Positions 51,930 through 61,323 are shown, numbered from the stretch's first letter. The stretch: DNA of 64,000 nucleotides from a bacterium (GCA_016124945.1 WGMT01000048.1:193501-257500), one strand, 5' to 3'. The notes: a model not told the origin generated them from the sequence alone. Numbers and translations: made by a program.

Positions 51930-54900
51930 ATGAAGGGTAGTAAGATGACGTTCAACAAAGGACGGGGGCTCATTCTGGCGCTGGCAGTGATACTAGGGAC
52001 AGGTCTGCTTGCCCTGTCTACGCTAAGTGCCATAGCCGATAGTTTGGCCGAGAACTTTGAAGCATTTTCCGTTGGTAGCCCAAACGGGCAAGGTGGGTGG
52101 AGTAGCACCGGCAGTGCAGGCACAACCTGTGGTGGTGCATCTTTTGACCATACGATTGTTGAGAACACCTACGGCTATGCAACTTTTGGACAACGTAGTC
52201 TGCGTATCTCGAACGCTGTCACTTGTGGCAGTTTCGGTGATCAAACATTCTCGAACCTGCTGGTAGATGAAGCGGGTGAAACAAATGCTTACGCTGCCTC
52301 ACCAAGTGGTACGCGGCAACAGTATTTTGTGGCTCAGTGGGATTTTGCTTCGACTGTTCCCGGTGCAGAGCAGCCGGGCCTTTCGGTTGTGGCCAGCCCC
52401 GACGCCGGTGATGGTGGCCGCATGAGCTGGGTTCAGATGACGGATAAGCCGACTGGGCTGGAAGTAAATTTCTTCGACTATCAAGACGTAGCTCCTTTCG
52501 GCAGTACGACCACACCGTCCGATGGGCGGGGCACTGGGGATAGTTTTGTGCCCACCATGTTGGCGAGCGGTCTTGATCGAACGGTGCCTCACACGATCAA
52601 AATCGAGGTCATTACACCCGATGGACCAGGCAATGATGTTGTCAAAATCTATGTGAACGGTACGCTTCGTCACACTGGAACCACCTGGGAAGATTATTTC
52701 CGCTGGATGCAAGGTCCAGGGCAGCCTGAGCAGACGGCACCTGTCTTTGAAAGCCGGACGATGCGGTCGATCCTATTCCGCACTTCTGGTACAGCCGTTC
52801 CTTCTACTCTAGGCAATGGCTTTTTGATTGATAACTTCTCTATCTCGTCAGGGCCAGTAGTCCAGTGCACAACCGACTGCTACGTCGATGCTGTAAATGG
52901 AAACGACGCCCTTGGCGGTACCAACCCTGCAACCGACGCCAAAAAGACGATTCAGGCTGCGATCAATCAAGTTTCGGCTGGTGGTGTTGTCCACGTCGCC
53001 GCGGGAACGTACACCGAAAATCTCACCATCAACAAGTCACTCACGCTGAACGGCGCGCAGGCAGCAACCCCAGTGAGTGGACGTACCAAAGGCGGCGCCA
53101 ACGAGTCGACCGTGGTAGGTGAAATCTCGCTTGCCAACGTCTCCGACGTCAATATTGACGGCTTTACGCTCAAAAACCCTGGTGGCCTCCGTCTGCTCTA
53201 CCTCAACGCCACTAACGACACAACGCCGGTTAGCAATGTCAAGATTGCCAACAATTTCGTCACCGAGGTAGGCTCGGCAACCAGTTGCGACAACATTCAT
53301 GTGATCTTCCTCAATCGTGGGCCAGACAATGTGACCATTGAGGGCAACCACCTGAGCAATCTGCGTTCCGCTCGTTCGATCTCTGCGATTAGTCTTTTGG
53401 ATAGCGTTTCGACAAATCCCAGCGAAAACGTGATGATCCGCAACAATGTCTTTGACGATATTGCAAGCGTAGCAGCCAACTGCGGAGCAAATCCGAGCCC
53501 GCGTGGCGCTTACGGCATCATCTCCAACAACGGCACCGGATCACCTAATTTCCGTGTTCTGGGTAATACCTTCTCTAGCATCAGCGGCGCTTGGACCCAC
53601 GCCGTGGGCTTGGAAGGGCCGACCCCAAATGCGGTGGTGCTTGACAACACCTTCGACAACCTCACGGCAACGGGTCTGGACAAGTCAGCGGTCTTCTTCG
53701 AGAAAAATCCAGACGGCGCTTCGGTTGGTGTCCTCTTCAATCAGTTTAATGGCAATAACTTCTTTGGTGTGGCCATCCATCCCAATGACTTGCCCAGTGG
53801 CAGCAACGGTTTAAACTACACCGTAGACGCACGCCACAACTGGTGGGGTAATGCTAGTGGACCTGGCGACGCCGGCTTAGGGACAGTCGACCCGGTAACG
53901 GGCGCGCCTGCCAATGGCAGTGGCGCCTACGTAGGGACCAACGTCCGCTTCGACGAGTGGCTGCGCCCCAACCCCGCTACCGTGGCCTATGACATTCTGG
54001 CCGCCAGCACACTGTTGAACGGCCCGAACAGCAGTACAGCCACCAACAATGGCCCGGGTAGCTACTTTGTGGCGCTTTCCCAGTTCTCCGGCAATCCTTC
54101 CAACGTCGCCAACTTCTCCGGCGCGGGGACATTCTTTGATGTCTATGTCAATGGCGCAACCGCCACTGACAGCCTGACCGTGGTGCTGCCTGCTGTAGGC
54201 AACAAGGCGCTCTACTACTACAACGGCACTACCTGGTTGCCCGTGATGGTTGGCGGCAATAAGGTCTTCCCGTCCGGCGGTACCTACACCTTCGTGCTCA
54301 GTAGCACTTCTGAACCGAAGCTCACTGACCTGAACGGCACCCCCTTCGCCGGCGCAGGCAATGAAGAGATCCGCATCACCCCCCCCATCACTACCACCGT
54401 CTCTGCCGGTCAAACCTTCCAGGTGGTTGTAGACGCAGGCTCAGATGCCCTCTTCGGTGTCGATGTCAGAATGACGTTCAGCGCCGCCGAACTAGAAGTG
54501 ACCAGCATCGCCCTGGGCAACGGGTTGCAACCGGGCACCATCGCCATCAACACCTACGACAACGGCGCCGGTACGCTCCAGTTTGCCTACTCGCAGCTCG
54601 GTTCCAGTGAAAACAACGTCAGCGGCACGAACGTGACATTGGCGACGATTACCTTCCTGGCTACAGATGCCGGTAACCCGAGTGTTGCGCTGGGCACTGT
54701 CCTCTTTACCGACAGAGACGGCAATCCGACCGTCCCCGCGCCGCTGGACAGCCCGATCAACCTCACCGTGAATCCGTCACCCTCGGTCTACGTCGACGTC
54801 GCCCTCCAAGGCCGTAGCGATCATGCCGGGCTTGAGTTGCAGGTAAGCCCCATCGGCCCGGGCAACGTGCTCTACGACAACACCGTGGTCGCTGGTAAGT

Positions 54901-55265
54901 TGGAGATCCCCACTGTCCCGTCCGGTACCTACGAGGCACGTGTCAGTGCACCCAAGTATCTGGCCGCCGTGCAGACCTTCACCGTTTCCACCCAATCTGT
55001 GTACGATCTGAATGCCCCAGGCGGTACACCTGCCAGCAGTCTGATCCTCGCCCTGCGCGGTGGTGATATCAACGGTGACGATCAGATCAACATTCAGGAT
55101 CTCGTGCTCATCGGTGTGAACTTCGGTTCGACCACCGTCCTCACCTCCGACATCAATGGCGACGGCGTGGTCAACATTCAGGATCTGGCCATCGCCGCCG
55201 GTAACTTTGGCCTCAAAACCGGTGTCGACGACTACGCAGGTTACCCCAACAATCTCTGGGACTAA
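51930..55265 (+). CDS. Secreted beta-helix protein with both cohesin and dockerin
   Basis: Protein of 1111 aa with a signal peptide (about 10-37), an N-terminal lectin-like beta domain (about 40-300) and a right-handed beta-helix (about 315-650; VHVAAGTYTENLTINKSLTL, HNWWGNASGPG). A linker of about 160 residues leads to a cohesin-like domain (813-950), a regulatory-like beta domain (951-1040) and a type I dockerin (1043-1095; DINGDDQINIQD, DINGDGVVNIQD). Carrying both binding modules, it could chain with copies of itself or with neighbours. GAGGAG lies before the chosen ATG. Ca2+ is expected to be needed for the dockerin fold. Confidence 0.88.
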   Translation: MKGSKMTFNKGRGLILALAVILGTGLLALSTLSAIADSLAENFEAFSVGSPNGQGGWSSTGSAGTTCGGASFDHTIVENTYGYATFGQRSLRISNAVTCGSFGDQTFSNLLVDEAGETNAYAASPSGTRQQYFVAQWDFASTVPGAEQPGLSVVASPDAGDGGRMSWVQMTDKPTGLEVNFFDYQDVAPFGSTTTPSDGRGTGDSFVPTMLASGLDRTVPHTIKIEVITPDGPGNDVVKIYVNGTLRHTGTTWEDYFRWMQGPGQPEQTAPVFESRTMRSILFRTSGTAVPSTLGNGFLIDNFSISSGPVVQCTTDCYVDAVNGNDALGGTNPATDAKKTIQAAINQVSAGGVVHVAAGTYTENLTINKSLTLNGAQAATPVSGRTKGGANESTVVGEISLANVSDVNIDGFTLKNPGGLRLLYLNATNDTTPVSNVKIANNFVTEVGSATSCDNIHVIFLNRGPDNVTIEGNHLSNLRSARSISAISLLDSVSTNPSENVMIRNNVFDDIASVAANCGANPSPRGAYGIISNNGTGSPNFRVLGNTFSSISGAWTHAVGLEGPTPNAVVLDNTFDNLTATGLDKSAVFFEKNPDGASVGVLFNQFNGNNFFGVAIHPNDLPSGSNGLNYTVDARHNWWGNASGPGDAGLGTVDPVTGAPANGSGAYVGTNVRFDEWLRPNPATVAYDILAASTLLNGPNSSTATNNGPGSYFVALSQFSGNPSNVANFSGAGTFFDVYVNGATATDSLTVVLPAVGNKALYYYNGTTWLPVMVGGNKVFPSGGTYTFVLSSTSEPKLTDLNGTPFAGAGNEEIRITPPITTTVSAGQTFQVVVDAGSDALFGVDVRMTFSAAELEVTSIALGNGLQPGTIAINTYDNGAGTLQFAYSQLGSSENNVSGTNVTLATITFLATDAGNPSVALGTVLFTDRDGNPTVPAPLDSPINLTVNPSPSVYVDVALQGRSDHAGLELQVSPIGPGNVLYDNTVVAGKLEIPTVPSGTYEARVSAPKYLAAVQTFTVSTQSVYDLNAPGGTPASSLILALRGGDINGDDQINIQDLVLIGVNFGSTTVLTSDINGDGVVNIQDLAIAAGNFGLKTGVDDYAGYPNNLWD

Positions 55266-55295
55266 CCCTACGCATCTGACTTGAGATTTACCTCT

Positions 55296-55325
55296 GGGAG
55301 TGGACACCATTCGGTGTTCACTCCC
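55296..55325 (+). terminator. Hairpin between cohesin/dockerin genes
   Basis: Arms gggagtggacacc and ggtgttcactccc with a 4-base loop and one G-U pair, 30 bases after the previous stop. No long T-run follows, so it may only stabilise the transcript. Confidence 0.6.
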
Positions 55326-55361
55326 ATCCCGACCCTGATTCTAATTTCAAACGAGGAACTC

Positions 55362-56312
55362 ATGATTCACCATCTTCGTTCGCTGATATTACCCATCTTG
55401 ATGCTCGCTTTGGTCTCCTGGGCCCCGGCAACTGCGCTGGCCGCCGCCGGAGACGTCACCCTCGACACACCCAAAACCACCGTCGACGGCAACGAACGCT
55501 TCGTCGTCTCCGTCCGCGCCGAAGCGCCGGCCGGCCTCTACGGCGTGCAACTCAGCCTCAACTACGACGACACGCTGCTCAATGTCTTGACGGTGAGTGC
55601 AGGCAGCGCCTGGCCTGTCTCCGACACCTTTGTGGCTCGCGCAGCAGCCTCCGGCGGCAACACTGCCAACGAAAGCATCGAGTTTGCTGCCACGCTAAAC
55701 TCCGCCGGCTCGCTCTCCGGCAACGTTGAACTGGTGACAATCCTGATCGAAGCCGTCAACCCGCCAAGCACCGTTACCACCGACATCACCAACGGCACGA
55801 CCTTGGCTCTGATCTTTTCAGACGCCGAGGGTGAACCGCTGACGGCGAATGCGCCCAGCGATCTCACCATCACCATCAACCGTGCCCCGGCTGTGCGGGG
55901 GAACGTCACCCTCCAATCCCCCGGCACAGGACGTTCCATCGCCGTTTCGGGTGTCGGCACCTCGGTACAAGGGCAGGCCGTCCAATCCATTCTCTCCGGC
56001 GATCCGTTCAGCCTTGGGCTGCCTTCCGGCCCCGGGTACACGCTTACTGCCGTCGCCGCCTGTCACCTCACGGCGGAAAAGTCGGGTGTCACCTCACCCT
56101 CTTCATCGCATACGGCCACACTCATCGCCGGTGACGTCAACGGCGACAACCGCGTCAACATTCAGGATCTGGCCGCGATGGGCAACCGCTTCGGCCAGGG
56201 GCCAGGGCCGATTCCGTGTACCGATCTCAATCAGGACGGCACGGTGAACATCCTCGATCTGAGCCGCGCCGCCAGCAATTTCGGTCAACAGGGGCCACGC
56301 TCCTGGCCGTAA
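55362..56312 (+). CDS. Secreted cohesin-dockerin protein
   Basis: Protein of 316 aa with a signal peptide (1-28), a cohesin-like domain (about 30-180; VSVRAEAPAGLYGVQLSLNY), a short beta linker (about 185-250) and a dockerin (about 257-313; DVNGDNRVNIQD and DLNQDGTVNILD). It is small enough to act as an adaptor joining cohesin- and dockerin-bearing partners. The ATG chosen has GAGGAA just upstream. Confidence 0.87.
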   Translation: MIHHLRSLILPILMLALVSWAPATALAAAGDVTLDTPKTTVDGNERFVVSVRAEAPAGLYGVQLSLNYDDTLLNVLTVSAGSAWPVSDTFVARAAASGGNTANESIEFAATLNSAGSLSGNVELVTILIEAVNPPSTVTTDITNGTTLALIFSDAEGEPLTANAPSDLTITINRAPAVRGNVTLQSPGTGRSIAVSGVGTSVQGQAVQSILSGDPFSLGLPSGPGYTLTAVAACHLTAEKSGVTSPSSSHTATLIAGDVNGDNRVNIQDLAAMGNRFGQGPGPIPCTDLNQDGTVNILDLSRAASNFGQQGPRSWP

Positions 56313-56339
56313 GCGCTGATTGTTACGAAACGTAGTCGG

Positions 56340-56379
56340 GCCTGAACAGGGTGATCTCGTCACTGTCCTGTTCAGGCCA
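56340..56379 (+). terminator. Hairpin after cohesin-dockerin gene
   Basis: Arms ggcctgaacagg and cctgttcaggcc, separated by about 16 bases, then actcttgc. It probably ends or protects the upstream transcript. Confidence 0.65.
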
Positions 56380-56422
56380 CTCTTGCACCGCTATTGATCT
56401 GTGCTATGGAAATGGACGCTGT

Positions 56423-57877
56423 ATGTTGTTGCTTTGTCGTGTAACGGCTCTCTTCGTACTTCTCTGTGTAATGCTCACATTTTCTGCCGACATACAGGCC
56501 GCGCCATTGGCCCAAGATGCCTCGGTTCGTCTCTCGTGTCGGATTGAGCCTGTAACGCTGCCCCTCAATGGAGAAGCTACGATTGTCATTGAAATCGCAA
56601 ATGTTCAGAATCTGTACGGCTACGAACTCGATCTGATCTACGATGTGAACCTGATTCAGATGCAAGACGCTGATCCCAACCAGTCGGGTACCAACCTCGA
56701 ACTGGCCGACAAATTCCTTAGCCCCGACTTTGTGGTAAAGAACTTTGCGGAATCCGGCAGCCTGTCGATTGCGCTGACGCAGCTTGCGCCGAATCAGGCA
56801 AAAAGCGGTAGTGGAGAATTAGCCCACATCTCTTTTGTTGGCACAGCCACCGGTTTTGCCAACTTCGCTTTTGGCAAAGTGGTCTTTTCAGACAACAACG
56901 GCATGGCCATTCCATTGATGGCAGAGGACTGTCTGGCTGAAATCGGCAGCAGCGGCGCGCCGACGCCAACCGCCACCTCTACGCCAACTCCTCTGCCTAG
57001 CCTGACGCCGACATTGTCACCGACGCCGGTGCACACGGCATCATCGACACCTGATGAGACGCAAGTTACCGGGGTAAACGAGACACAACCTACCGCAACA
57101 TTTACAGCGGTACCGCCTACGGCGCTGCCCACTGAAACGCCTGTGGCTCCGCTTACGGCAACCTTCACCCCGGTGACACAGACAACATCGCCGACAGGGA
57201 CATCGCCGACGGCGACGTTTACCCCCATACCGCCGACAGCGACAGAGACAGCCACACCGTTCGTGCCGCCGACAGCCACCGTCCTGGTCATCTCCACGCC
57301 GACACCGGCCATCGAATCGCCCATCGGCGGTGATCCTCGAACGCAGGAACAACAGCCGACGCCTGTGCCGACAGAACCGCTTCCTGTGCCGACGGCGACG
57401 CCGTCTGTTGTAGAGGGTGATGCACTGGTGGATGGAGGCGCTTCACCGCCGGTAACGTCTTTGCTGCCGACGGCACCGACAGTTAGTGACCCGGCGGCGG
57501 GTTCGTCGCCTGCTCTGGCTCCGTCCGCAACGCCGACTTTAGCGCCGGAAGCGTTGTCTCCGCCGCAGTTGGCACAGGAATCGCCGGATCAGTCAATGCT
57601 GGAAACGGCCGTTGTACCAACGGAATCTGTACCAGGAGAGGCCCCAGTCGCCGCGGCCACCGTAGCCCAATCTCCGACACCGACGGCGACGCCGCTGGTC
57701 ATCGCCCGGGTGATCGACTCGGTGGAAGCACGACCGCCACGCGCCAAAATCGTTGTCGATCAACCGCAGCCGGTTCGTCCACTGATCCAGGGCGCAGTGC
57801 TACGGATCGGCGCATGGATCACCTTATTGTGCGCTTTGTTGCTGGTGGTCTTTGCCTGGCGACTGCGCAAGTCTTAG
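56423..57877 (+). CDS. Membrane-anchored cohesin protein (putative anchoring scaffold)
   Basis: Protein of 484 aa with a signal peptide (about 1-27), a cohesin-like domain (about 32-165; VEIANVQNLYGYELDLIYD has the family pattern) and a very long Pro/Thr-rich spacer (about 165-450). A C-terminal transmembrane helix (about 458-478) is followed by RLRKS. This is the layout expected for a cell-surface anchor: the cohesin is held away from the membrane on an extended, possibly glycosylated stalk. The dockerin proteins just upstream are its likely partners. An earlier in-frame ATG was rejected because it would delay the signal peptide. Confidence 0.85.
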   Translation: MLLLCRVTALFVLLCVMLTFSADIQAAPLAQDASVRLSCRIEPVTLPLNGEATIVIEIANVQNLYGYELDLIYDVNLIQMQDADPNQSGTNLELADKFLSPDFVVKNFAESGSLSIALTQLAPNQAKSGSGELAHISFVGTATGFANFAFGKVVFSDNNGMAIPLMAEDCLAEIGSSGAPTPTATSTPTPLPSLTPTLSPTPVHTASSTPDETQVTGVNETQPTATFTAVPPTALPTETPVAPLTATFTPVTQTTSPTGTSPTATFTPIPPTATETATPFVPPTATVLVISTPTPAIESPIGGDPRTQEQQPTPVPTEPLPVPTATPSVVEGDALVDGGASPPVTSLLPTAPTVSDPAAGSSPALAPSATPTLAPEALSPPQLAQESPDQSMLETAVVPTESVPGEAPVAAATVAQSPTPTATPLVIARVIDSVEARPPRAKIVVDQPQPVRPLIQGAVLRIGAWITLLCALLLVVFAWRLRKS

Positions 57878-57911
57878 AACTTGTTGGAAAGTGGGATTAG
57901 AGAGTGAGCGT

Positions 57912-57975
57912 CGGTTGAGTAGCGGCAATGATGCGACCAACCCGCTTGGTTTCGACACGTTGCGCTGCTCAACCG
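57912..57975 (+). terminator. Nested hairpin after anchoring cohesin gene
   Basis: Arms cggttgagtagcg and cgctgctcaaccg with one G-U pair enclose a small accaa/ttggt hairpin. Confidence 0.55.
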
Positions 57976-58101
57976 GCACTAGTCTACCTGCCATGATCGC
58001 GTATCGAAACCAGCGAACGGCTCTTTTCAAACAAGTTCTTAAAGAAGTAATTGTTTTGTTCTTGTCTATTACCCTAGATCATCACGACGGGAAGAACTGC
58101 C

Positions 58102-59307
58102 ATGTTGCATCAAGGACAGCACCACAAACGCATTGACTCGAAGGACGACCGTACGGTCACTTCCCCTGCTATTCCCCCCCGGTCTCATACAACTCCTTGG
58201 CTGCGCAGCATGGTTGCGGCAGTGCTCATTTTTTTCAGCGCGGCAATGCTTTTTGCGGTGCATCCTCAGGCGTTTGCGCAGCAGTCGCCTACCTTGCGCT
58301 GCACGCTAGGACAGTCCAGCGTCCTCGTCGGGGGCGAAGTCTCCCTTTCACTCGAAGTGGTAGGCGTCTCGAATCTCTATGGGTATGAACTGTCGCTCAG
58401 CTTCAACAGCGCCGTGGTTACATTTGAGGATGCCGACCCGAATCGAGCCGGCATAAACTTGCTGATGGGTGATTTCCTGTCGCCTGATTTTGTTGTGCTC
58501 AACACGGTGAATGCTGCCGCCGGCGAGGCGCGTCTTGCCGTAACACAGTTGAGCCCCAGTCAACCTGTCACCGGGACGGGTGTGCTGGCGAGCGCAACTT
58601 TGGTCGCCGCATCGCCGGGGACGGCCAACTTCAGCTTTGACGATGTGGTTCTGTCGGATCCCGCCGGCCTGGCCATCCCCCTGACGCTTGCCGGTTGTCG
58701 GCTGGATGTAACGGCGGCGCAGAGTACACCAACTGCGACTGCAACACACACTGCAACCTCTACGGCTGTGTCTACGGCTGTGCCCAGCGCTACTGCCACG
58801 TCTACAGGCACGCCGTCGACGCCTGTTCCTACGGCAACACCTACCGCCACGCCCACGGCCACTCGTGTCCCCGGCGAAGGCGGTTTTGTCGAAGGCGCCG
58901 TCTTTGAGGACGTTAATGCCAACGGCATACGTGAGCCATTTGAACCTGGCGTCTATGCACTGGTTAAACTCTACCAGGTGGGACGCACGTCCACTGGCTT
59001 TCATGATGCCGTCCTCACCGATCCCGATGACGGTACTTACCTTTTCAGTGAATTGCCTGAGGGTCGCTACGTGGTGGAAGTGACGCCGATGAACCAAACT
59101 GAGTACGTCTACACTACGCTGGCCACGGTGGACGTTCGCATTGTGGGCGCCGGCGGCTTTTCAGGCGCCAACTTTGGTCTCTTTTTCAGCGATTCGGGCT
59201 GGTGGATCTACCTGCCTTCGATCCGCGGCGACGATAGCGGCACGCGCATTGCTCCCTCTTCGGTGGATGTGGCCGCCAAGGTACGCAGGTGGTTGTCTGA
59301 TCTCTAG
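58102..59307 (+). CDS. Secreted cohesin protein with SdrD_B-like domain
   Basis: Protein of 401 aa with a long N-region before the signal helix (about 36-60, ending AFAQQS) and a cohesin-like domain (about 62-205; LEVVGVSNLYGYELSLSFN). A Thr/Pro-rich linker (about 206-255) leads to an SdrD_B-like module (about 258-350; GAVFEDVNANGIREPFEPG). WIYLPSIRGDD follows, with a further 23-residue tail. The [YF]LP motif seen at the ends of other secreted proteins is here followed by extra residues. The close likeness to the cohesin of the preceding gene suggests tandem duplication. Confidence 0.83.
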   Translation: MLHQGQHHKRIDSKDDRTVTSPAIPPRSHTTPWLRSMVAAVLIFFSAAMLFAVHPQAFAQQSPTLRCTLGQSSVLVGGEVSLSLEVVGVSNLYGYELSLSFNSAVVTFEDADPNRAGINLLMGDFLSPDFVVLNTVNAAAGEARLAVTQLSPSQPVTGTGVLASATLVAASPGTANFSFDDVVLSDPAGLAIPLTLAGCRLDVTAAQSTPTATATHTATSTAVSTAVPSATATSTGTPSTPVPTATPTATPTATRVPGEGGFVEGAVFEDVNANGIREPFEPGVYALVKLYQVGRTSTGFHDAVLTDPDDGTYLFSELPEGRYVVEVTPMNQTEYVYTTLATVDVRIVGAGGFSGANFGLFFSDSGWWIYLPSIRGDDSGTRIAPSSVDVAAKVRRWLSDL

Positions 59308-59341
59308 TACGCTGCTACTGAAGTAAGTCCACGAAATCGCT

Positions 59342-59405
59342 CGGAGGGAGCACGCCCACGTGCGACTCTTACCGTGTACAGCCGCACGTGGGCGTGCTCC
59401 CTCCG
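59342..59405 (+). terminator. Perfect 23-base inverted repeat
   Basis: Arms 59342-59364 and 59383-59405 (cggagggagcacgcccacgt...) with an 18-base loop, between two cohesin genes. It is very stable and may be a terminator or a dispersed palindromic element. Confidence 0.75.
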
Positions 59406-59500
59406 CATATCTTCACAATACAGCGACTGATTTGCGCCATCGTGTACTAGTTTTACTGCTTAGCCCGCCTCAGCGTTTTCTTTCATAAGGAGTTGTTTTT

Positions 59501-60367
59501 ATGTCGATTATGCGGATTCCATCTCGATTTCGGTTGCTGTTTGGTCTGTTGACAGGGTTGCTTGCCGTCGGTTGGGCCGGGCTTCAATTTCCACTGGCGG
59601 CGGCTCCTGGCGCGGCTACCATTTCTTTTTCACCGGCGTTGGCTCAATTGCCACCTGGGCAGACGGTTCCGGTTTCGATCACGGTGCAAAATGTTGAGAA
59701 GCTCTTCGGCCTCGAACTAGATGTCTTCTTTGATCCGTCGGTGTTGGTTGTGGAGTCGATTGTGCCGGGCAACTTTATCGGCGCGGACTTTGTTGTGGAA
59801 GACGATGTGGACATGTCCGCGGGCAAAGCTGTTTTGGCCTACACGCAGATCGGTGGCCAGCCCAAGGATGGTAGTGGAGTCATCGCAGTGCTCAATGTAC
59901 GCCGGGCAAGCTGCCTGGGTGAATCGCCCCTGCTCTTGGAAAATGTGATCCTTTCCGACAACGACGGCATCGCGATTACCCATACGCTTAGCGCCGGTAA
60001 GACCGACAGCGGCAACGCTGCAATGGCGCGTCGCATTGGCGGCACACTCTTCCACGATATGGATGGTGATGGGGCGCAAGGTTCGGGTGATGCAGGGGTG
60101 GCGCTCTGGCCTGTCTATGCCCAGCGTTATTCACTGGCGCCGGTGGGGGAAATCTACCAGGCGCTGACCTCGTCGGAAGGGGAGTATCAACTCACCGATC
60201 TTGCCTGTGGACGTTACCAACTGTGGAGTCAGAACGGGGAGACACGTGTTCTAACCCAGACGGTGGATCTTCCTGCTGATGCGGATCTAGAACTGCCTGC
60301 GTTGCCCCTCACCGGTACGCTGGAATACCCACTGCCACGGGTCTTTTTGCCGGATGTGCAACAGTAA
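59501..60367 (+). CDS. Secreted cohesin protein with C-terminal beta module
   Basis: Protein of 288 aa with a signal peptide (about 8-36), a cohesin-like domain (about 38-165; VSITVQNVEKLFGLELDVFFD) and an SdrD_B-like module (about 180-262; GGTLFHDMDGDGAQGSGDAG). The tail is YPLPRVFLPDVQQ. AAGGAG lies upstream of the ATG. It is the last member of the cohesin/dockerin set. Confidence 0.82.
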   Translation: MSIMRIPSRFRLLFGLLTGLLAVGWAGLQFPLAAAPGAATISFSPALAQLPPGQTVPVSITVQNVEKLFGLELDVFFDPSVLVVESIVPGNFIGADFVVEDDVDMSAGKAVLAYTQIGGQPKDGSGVIAVLNVRRASCLGESPLLLENVILSDNDGIAITHTLSAGKTDSGNAAMARRIGGTLFHDMDGDGAQGSGDAGVALWPVYAQRYSLAPVGEIYQALTSSEGEYQLTDLACGRYQLWSQNGETRVLTQTVDLPADADLELPALPLTGTLEYPLPRVFLPDVQQ

Positions 60368-60384
60368 GGCGAAGTTAGAGAAAA

Positions 60385-60545
60385 AATGATCCACCAACGC
60401 AAAGAAGAGAAGGACACGGATTTCAGGAGTGCCAGGACAGCAGAGAGAAAAGACCTTCTATCTTCATCTGAGAGTCCTGGAAATCCGCCAATCCGTGTTC
60501 TTCTCTTCTCCCTTCGTGTGACTTCGTGGATCATTTTTTCTCTGG
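60385..60545. repeat. Long palindromic intergenic element, copy 2
   Basis: Outer arms aaaaaatgatccac and gtggatcatttttt, and inner arms with aagaagagaaggacacgga and its complement. It shares the gatccac and gacacggat core with the element at 5661-5862. It separates the cohesin set from the leftward gene. Confidence 0.7.
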
Positions 60546-60549
60546 ACAC

Positions 60550-61323
60550 CTACCGTAACTGTGGGTAGGCGGATCCCAGCGCCAGTGCTGTAAAGAGCAG
60601 CATCGGCAGGTTGAAAATAAAGATAAACGGCGACACACCGAGGACGATCCCCAGCGCCATGTTCCCAAGGATCACGCCCAGCACGATTCCTGTCAGCGCG
60701 AAGAGCGGCAAGCGGCGGCCGCGTCGCCGTCCTACGGCTCGGCGGATAATCTGCGCCAGCAAGCTACCGGCTCCGGACCCCATCAAGAAGGCCACGAGGA
60801 ATCCCCAGAAACCCAACGCGCCGATCAATCCGCCAAGGATGGGCGCAGCGATGGCCGCCACCCCCAACCCAACCCCAAACGCCACCAGATTGTCGCTGCT
60901 TTCCGCATTGAAATAGACATTTTGCTGCTGGTTGACACATGTTTTACAGCGGTAGCCAACCGGCGTCTGTACGGCACACTTCATACAGATCGGCTTGCCG
61001 CAGCGATTACAGCGCAGTAACGTCTCTACACTGGGATGGTTGGCGCAATAGATGACTTCGTCGCCGCTGGCTGCCCCTTCGTCGTCGTCGCCGTTGCTTG
61101 CCGCTCGCTTTTCGTGTACCTCAGTCAGAAACGCGTAGGCGTCTTCGACTTCTGCCAATTTGGCGGTGGCGTAGGCGCGATCCTCGGCGTCTTCAATGCG
61201 ATCAGGCTGGTAGAGGCGTTTCAACCGCTGGTACTGCCGGTTGATATCTTCAAGCGTGGCCTGAGGTGTCAGGTCCAACAACTGATATGCTTCTTGGGTT
61301 CGATCTAATTGTTTGATATCCAT
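60550..61323 (-). CDS. J-like domain, zinc-finger membrane protein
   Basis: Protein of 257 aa. An N-terminal J-domain-like helix bundle (about 10-70; YQLLDLTPQATLEDINRQYQRL) has QPD in place of the essential HPD (YQPDRIED). A B-box-like zinc finger follows (about 90-135; CANHPSVETLLRCNRCGKPIC, KTC), then four transmembrane helices (about 148-250). Without HPD it should not stimulate DnaK ATPase. The layout resembles DnaJ/B-box/rhomboid-like accessory proteins; function unknown. Confidence 0.75.
   Translation of the reverse strand: MDIKQLDRTQEAYQLLDLTPQATLEDINRQYQRLKRLYQPDRIEDAEDRAYATAKLAEVEDAYAFLTEVHEKRAASNGDDDEGAASGDEVIYCANHPSVETLLRCNRCGKPICMKCAVQTPVGYRCKTCVNQQQNVYFNAESSDNLVAFGVGLGVAAIAAPILGGLIGALGFWGFLVAFLMGSGAGSLLAQIIRRAVGRRRGRRLPLFALTGIVLGVILGNMALGIVLGVSPFIFIFNLPMLLFTALALGSAYPQLR

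Noticed and set aside
56794..57324. Long antisense ORF opposite the Pro/Thr linker
   Set aside because: Gly/Val-rich product is the mirror of the repetitive linker; the plus strand has signal peptide, cohesin and anchor.
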